A stretch of 64,000 nucleotides of DNA from Strix aluco (lineage: Eukaryota > Chordata > Aves > Strigiformes > Strigidae): positions 23,434,264-23,498,263 of the forward strand of contig NC_133931.1 in the NCBI RefSeq assembly GCF_031877795.1, written 5' to 3'. Below are positions 58,292 to 64,000 of this stretch, in pieces. The notes under the pieces are model-generated. The model was given only the letters and a program-made list of their open reading frames with translations, did not search any database and was not told where the DNA came from. Numbering within the stretch: the stretch's first letter is position 1; every line of letters begins with the position of its first letter. The position numbers and the translations under genes were made by a program.

Positions 58292-61200
58292 GTGAGCTGA
58301 AGAGGGGATGGTTGGCAAAGGGGAGGTGTCCTCCTGCCTTTCCCCTCTTGCTCCGGTACTCTCTGGCAGAAAGAAATGGGGCTTTGCTAAAGGGGTAGTA
58401 GTGAAGTAGAGTTGCGGGGATATGCCAAAGGGATAGTAGTTGAATGCAGTTATTTTGCTGAGCAGAGAAATCAAAATGTGAAGCCTTCATGCCCCTGTGG
58501 TCGCTTATTGGAAACGTGCCTGTGTTTCCCTGTGAGGACCACAACAAATCTTGTTTCTGTTAAAATACTGTAGTTGGCATCGGTGCTGATTAGTGCTTTA
58601 TATCAATTGTCATCAAGGACAGCATTTTTAAAAAGCAGAGGGCAGTTTGGGAAATGGGTCTCGCAGGATTTAATTCTGCAGACAAAACTAATCATAAATT
58701 CATTTTTAAAAATTCAATTTTTTCCTTCAAAGATTTTTTTAAAAAATAATTCCTTTTTTGTCAGCCAAAGGACCATATTTCAGTATCTAATGAAATGTTT
58801 TTTACTGAGTTCATGGGAAAAGAAGGTTTTCAGTTTAATATCCGGGTCAAACTGAAGTATAAATTCTGAATTGCCCAGCTACCAGAATTCACTTGCATGC
58901 TTAGAAATGATGGCTGTATAACATTACTTAACAGTTTCCAAAATTTTACCACTGTAAACATTTAAATGCTTGTACTAAAAGCCTTCAGAAAGCTGAGAAG
59001 GCACTTTTTTTTAATTGCATGTGAACTAGGCCTATTTGGTCCAGAAAATGAAAATGAAAGTTTCACTCTTGCATAATGGCTATAATGCTGCTCTTAAAAA
59101 CGAGTTCAGTAAAAGGAGTTACATATGCGTAACTCTTCTATATGCATATTTTTTGAAGTATGCCAGGGTTTCGACTGTGTTTTGTACAATTCAGCATTTA
59201 TAAAATTCAGCATTTATAAAATGTTATGTTTATGTTGTCAGCTATTTTTGAGTTTGAGGACATCACATCATCACTTCTAAAAGAGGGAGTTGAAATGTGT
59301 TTGTGTGGTTTTCTTCTCTCCCCTTCCCCTTAAATTGACCAGACAAATGACACTTTTTATATAGAGCAAACATCAGATTTTGATTAATTATGCTAGCTGA
59401 GACTCAGGAGGATGGAAGATGCTTGACAGATGTATTTGTTTACTTTCGTAGTGTGTACAAATCCTGGTCTCTCCATTAGTAAATGAATCATTAAAACTCC
59501 CTTAGCTATGGGATTCCCAGTTAGCATTAATATATGCAGTAGGAAAACTTGGTTTATGTGAGTACTATCAACCTGTGAAAGAACACAAGCCCTTGAATTC
59601 TTTTGGCAGTTGGGTAGACTTCTGTAATGGAAAATGTGTATAGCTTTTTTTTCTATTATTAATTAACAGCATTTAGCTACTATTCCCCATGACAAAACCT
59701 GAAGACTGAATTTGTTCAGTGGGTGGGTGGTTCTTCCTTACCAGTTCAGTTCATGGTTTTTTTCTGTTTGCTTGGGCCTTTTTGATCCTTAGTCTTACTG
59801 AAGTATTCATCACAGATTCCTTCCCCCACCCTCCTTTCACAGGACTTCTGAATCCTGGTTTGGAAGCAGTAAGAAAGATCTTTGAGCTCTGAAGTACAAC
59901 TATACTGTTCTGCACCACTGTCCTCTGATGGCCTTTAGCCAAGCTTGTGGTCCCCATTATGGGGTCAGTTTACTCTGGCCTATGGTCAGACATCCATAAT
60001 TAGCTTTGTGATTTGTTTTCTGAATTGTATGTAAACACCACATACCAGCCTAGTAGAATAAATTTTAATACCTGACTAGAATGAGTTGATGGGTAAGTGT
60101 TTTAGGCTCTGCTCTTAGTGTGATTGCTGGTTTGTAGCTGAGTTGCAAGTCAGTCTGATTCTTTCTTAGGGTCAGCGAAGGCTCTTTGAAGGACTAGTAA
60201 AAATACACATTCTAACACTGGCTTATTTATAAAGAAGTTGATTTTGGATTTTTCTCTTTTTGCATTTGACTTAGCTCTAAGTTTCCATTGTCCTTTCTGT
60301 GGTAGCTGATAGAAGATGTGTAGCTGAATGAATCGGTGTACGTAACACAGCTTCGAGATACTGAGAATGGTGTTGGATCTTATATTGCTAAAAGCATCTG
60401 AATTGCACCTGGAGGTAGACTTCCACCAAGAAGGTAAAAAGTTACACTGAGTCTTAGAGAACTGGTTGGTTTTAGTAGTGTTAGAGTGTATGATTCCTGT
60501 CTGGCCCCCCATAGGAAGAATATGGAAGAGGCTGTATAATACCTTGAAAACAGCTGGGGTTTTTTTAATGTTCCTATTTTTTTTCACAGAAGGAGAATTC
60601 TTTTTATTTCTGAGTTTCTGAAGTGGAAGTTTTATCCCTGATTTAGTCTAATGTTCATTTCTAGCAGTTTGTCTTTTAAATCTTCAGTGAAATAATCTTT
60701 AAGGAAAAATTGAAACCTTTTTGTGTTGTATATGATTAGATTTCAGATATTGTGTGTTCTGCTTTAACTCGGAAAGAAATAAAAGTCCAAATAATCAACT
60801 GTGAATTTGAACTAAAGAGTAGAATTCAGAGTAGAATTTCAGTCTTCCCTCTTAAGTATTCACTTGAAGGTTACTTCAGATTTCTTCAGGTACTCTTTTT
60901 AAAATTTATTTTATTTCTTAGTGCTTCATGGTAAGTTGTTATATATGTAGGTATGTTCTATTGCTGATATTTACGGATTGACAGATTTCTTCTCAACTTC
61001 TGTAAAGTAATGTTCACTTCATTTTCCCACAATTTCTTGTAAGTTTATTTTTTTAGTTGATGAGAAGAGACTTTGTGGAAGCTACTTTGCCCATCTGAGT
61101 CATAAGGTGGCTTAGTTTTTTCTTCAGTGGTCTCTGGTTGTTTCATGTACATTTCTGGCAATTCTCAGGCACTGCAGAACTGTGTTTTACCTTGGTTTTG

Positions 61201-64000
61201 ATTGCTGGTCCTTCTCTGGCTTGGTTTGCTTGTTTTTTCTTAGTGCGGGTACTGGCTCAAGGATCCAAAACAAAGCAATGGATATCTAAAAAGAACTGTA
61301 AATGTTGTGTGGGACTAGAATATTACAGGGTTCTACTAGAAATATTCTTGTTGTGAGCATGGCTTATACCAGGTTTATTTAGAGTAGTCTTTGAGTTCTT
61401 CAAAGTAGAATTCAGAGAAGACAAGCCCCATTGCTGAGTTGAGATGTAATTTGTGATACCACCTATAGGCCTTTCCTCATTAAGGCAAGCGGGGAGGCAG
61501 TGAAACACTGTCTGTTTTGTTTCACTTTCATGGAAGCCATGGCATACTTCTAAGAAGAATTAACCCTACCTTCAGGTTTATCCATGGAATAAGAAACAGT
61601 AGGAGTGCTTCCATTTTAGGTTACTTTTTTGCAATGGCAAGATTACTGTAGGCTTTTCCACTCTCAAACAGTGGATTGAAGTCAGTCATCTGCTAGGTGA
61701 CTACTAGTATCTTGTTGGACAGGTAGCCACTACACTGCAACCGTAATTGCCATTTACAAGGTGAGAACAGCTGTAGATTTTTTTTTTTTTTTCTGAAGTG
61801 CAAGTTTCCAAAGTGTTTGCTTCACATCTTCGTATATTGCACCACTCTGGAAAGCTGATACAAGAGTTGCTTTAACCTAAAGCAATTTAGGGAAGAGACC
61901 TAATGAAATGAGCTTAAATAAAAGTTACATATACACAGGTGTTTCCTCAGGCATTAAAACTTCCTCTTATTAGAGGCCAGCACACCCCCTAATGATGTCT
62001 TCAGCAAGACATTTGAAGGGCATCTTGCAGAAATAAATGTTTGTACCAATTCAGTTTGGTATAGTCCCTTGTTTTTGCTTCCTAAGTAGAGCACAACTGT
62101 TAATGCAAGTATCCTGTTATTGTTCAGCACAAACTGTCATTGTGGGACTATGTCAGTTCTGTTCTGTTTCCATTTATAGTTGAGACAAATTACTGTTAAA
62201 CAAACATTTTCCATAGGTCCTTTAGCTGCTCCCATAAGGCAGATTAGAGCTCTTATTCTAAATTGGAGCCCCTGGCAGTCCCCTTCAGTTGTTCCATTTA
62301 GTGAATGAAGAACTGCTTCAGCAAGAGGACTAACTCTGGAGAAACTGTTTGCAGTAAGAATCATGTTGCTTTGTTCTCACTGTTTTTCACTGATGCTGCA
62401 TATCCTTAATAAAAGCATCACTTTTAAGTTTCTCAGTTAGTGATCAGATTTTTCACATAAAACCAAACTCTGCGAGCCACATCAAGTTCTGTTTGTATCT
62501 GAAAATGCTTAATCTGTAAGACAGTTGAGCTGTACTGTTCAGTGCACTGTGTAAGACTTCTGAGAGACGAATTTACCTTGTGTGTGTTTTCAAGAAATGG
62601 TTTGTAGGGAATGTGAAGTGGTCCTGCACCTTGGGGGATGTACTGAACAGTGGACGTTCAGGTGGGACTGCAGGTTTTCACTGAGGTGTGAGGATTTTAC
62701 AGCACTACCTGGCTAGCGTTTTGGATATGATGACATCACAGCAGTAGTGTTGCTGTGCCTTGTTTTTATTTTAAAATATTTATATAAAATAGCATTGTTA
62801 ACTGTCAGCTCTTAGACAAGTAAGAGTCTTTCTCAGTACCATAATGGTTGCATTCCAGAGGAAAAGACTATTGGTGGTGCCATGCCTAAATGCGTCATTC
62901 ATCCATTTCCTTTGCTGAAAGTACATGCTGCACAGAACTTAACAGTATATTTCAGTGAAACTGGACAAGGGGAGGGATGTTTTGGCAGATCTTCTACAGT
63001 ATTGTTATTCAGAACTCAGTCTTGGGAAGAAACATTTATACCTTTTTAGGAAATAAAAGGCTTTTATTCTGTCTAAATTAGATAGTTGATGAGTGCTTTG
63101 GGCTTTTTATGACCTGAAAATTGGGGGCCATATGCTCAGCCCATATTCAGTGCTGCAGCTTTTTCTTGTATCGAGATCTAATTGTACCCTGACAGTAAAT
63201 GTTTTAGTAAATATTAACGGAACATCTGTACAGGGACTGTATATAATAAGTGAAGATGCTGACAGAGAGTGGTTGTTGCAACATACTGTTTGGCTTTTCT
63301 CCTTCATATCAGAATGCTTTATGGAAGGATCATCCAGTTGTCCCTCAAATATCTAATATTGGAAAGATATTTGGATGGGATTAAATAGTGGCTGTAGTGA
63401 GACCAACCAACTGACAAAGGTGAATCCTGCAGAGAAACATTTTCTTCTGGTCAGCCATTGGGAAGTATCTTACTTTGGGTCTGCCTTTCATGTTCCCATA
63501 ACAAGCAATCTAATATGTTGATCAATGCAATGAAATGTAGCTGTAAGATGAAGTGTGTTCAAGGTTAAAGGTTTTGTTTTTAGAATGTGTACTGGAAAAA
63601 TAATTTTTATCAAAGACTTTTCGACTGTGTGCCTTGATGGAGGTGCTCTAACTTTGTGTTCCTCTATCTTAAGTCAAATATAAATAGAATAAAGCCTTTA
63701 AAAATATGTAATTGTTTTCTGAGTTGAAGACCTTGCTTAAGTTTCCTGAGAAGAGCAGTTACCTTCTCAGTTTCATTTTACCTGTGAAGCTGTATCTGAT
63801 ACTTAGTTTTTGTTTGACTTTGAATTTTCAGAAGAGTGAAGCTTTCCTTTATATGACACTGCTAAAAATACATCTTGGGAGAGACCAGAAGCCCTTTTGC
63901 TCAGGGTCAGAGATGGAGGTATCAAACTTCTAGGTCCTTTTTAAGCAAAGGGATCTTTAGTGCTTATAGCCCGTGAAGCCAGGCTGTTGCTTTCCTGAAG
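58292..64000 (+). other. Probable first intron (AT-rich, no exon seen)
   Basis: About 5.7 kb of AT-rich DNA follows the CpG island. Reading frames reach 145 codons (60150-60587 minus) without family resemblance. Contents are a 16-bp tandem duplication at 59189-59220, a T-run of about 17 at 61774-61790, and otherwise nothing identifiable. I interpret it as the start of a long first intron because CpG-island genes usually have one. No branch-point/acceptor/coding combination was convincing. Confidence 0.45.
59189..59220 (+). repeat. 16-bp perfect tandem duplication
   Basis: ATTCAGCATTTATAAA occurs at 59189-59204 and 59205-59220 with no mismatch, a recent slippage duplication in AT-rich sequence. 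Confidence 0.95.

Noticed and set aside
1..64000. CRISPR arrays, operons, prophage or bacterial mobile elements
   Set aside because: The sequence is vertebrate nuclear DNA. No spaced direct repeats or prokaryotic gene organisation was seen.

Overview
The window looks like nuclear DNA of a bird. The main evidence is a set of CR1 LINE fragments whose 3' ends carry the avian-type terminal octamer repeats (ATTCTATG / ATTCTGTG variants). They lie in AT-rich, intron- or intergenic-like sequence that also holds a very old MIR-type SINE. There is no prokaryotic gene organisation. None of the open reading frames shows a protein family I recognise, apart from decayed reverse-transcriptase and endonuclease relics inside CR1 copies. 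I therefore annotate no protein-coding gene.

Layout. Positions 1-9095 are AT-rich non-coding sequence with a MIR-type SINE at about 1684-1870. A decayed CR1 3' half lies at about 9096-10101. Positions 10102-16404 are non-coding, with two small clusters of GATA, RUNX and KLF-type motifs. Positions 16405-19790 are a CR1 cluster: one antisense copy, two sense 3' ends, and a longer sense copy with endonuclease and reverse-transcriptase relics. A perfect 38-unit GGAA microsatellite splits the longer copy. Positions 19791-36549 and 36753-49440 are largely unremarkable non-coding DNA with one more CR1 end (36550-36752), scattered short repeats, a candidate G-quadruplex and some AT-rich blocks that may be conserved non-coding elements. 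Positions 49441-52290 are richer in G+C and hold the longest non-repeat reading frames outside the CpG island, on opposite strands and unrecognised.

The clearest functional element is a strong CpG island (core about 56700-58070, shoulder about 56220-56600). It has stacked GC boxes, a GGGCC run, an AC microsatellite and several good splice-donor sequences on the plus strand. I read it as the promoter and first exon(s) of a gene transcribed rightward, with 58292-64000 as the start of its first intron. The coding exons would then lie beyond the window, so the gene cannot be named from this sequence.

No undescribed biological system is evident. The items most worth a second look are the CpG-island promoter with no visible coding exon, the polarised GGAA array inside a dead CR1, the GATA/RUNX/KLF motif clusters, and the G+C-rich segment at 49.4-52.3 kb.
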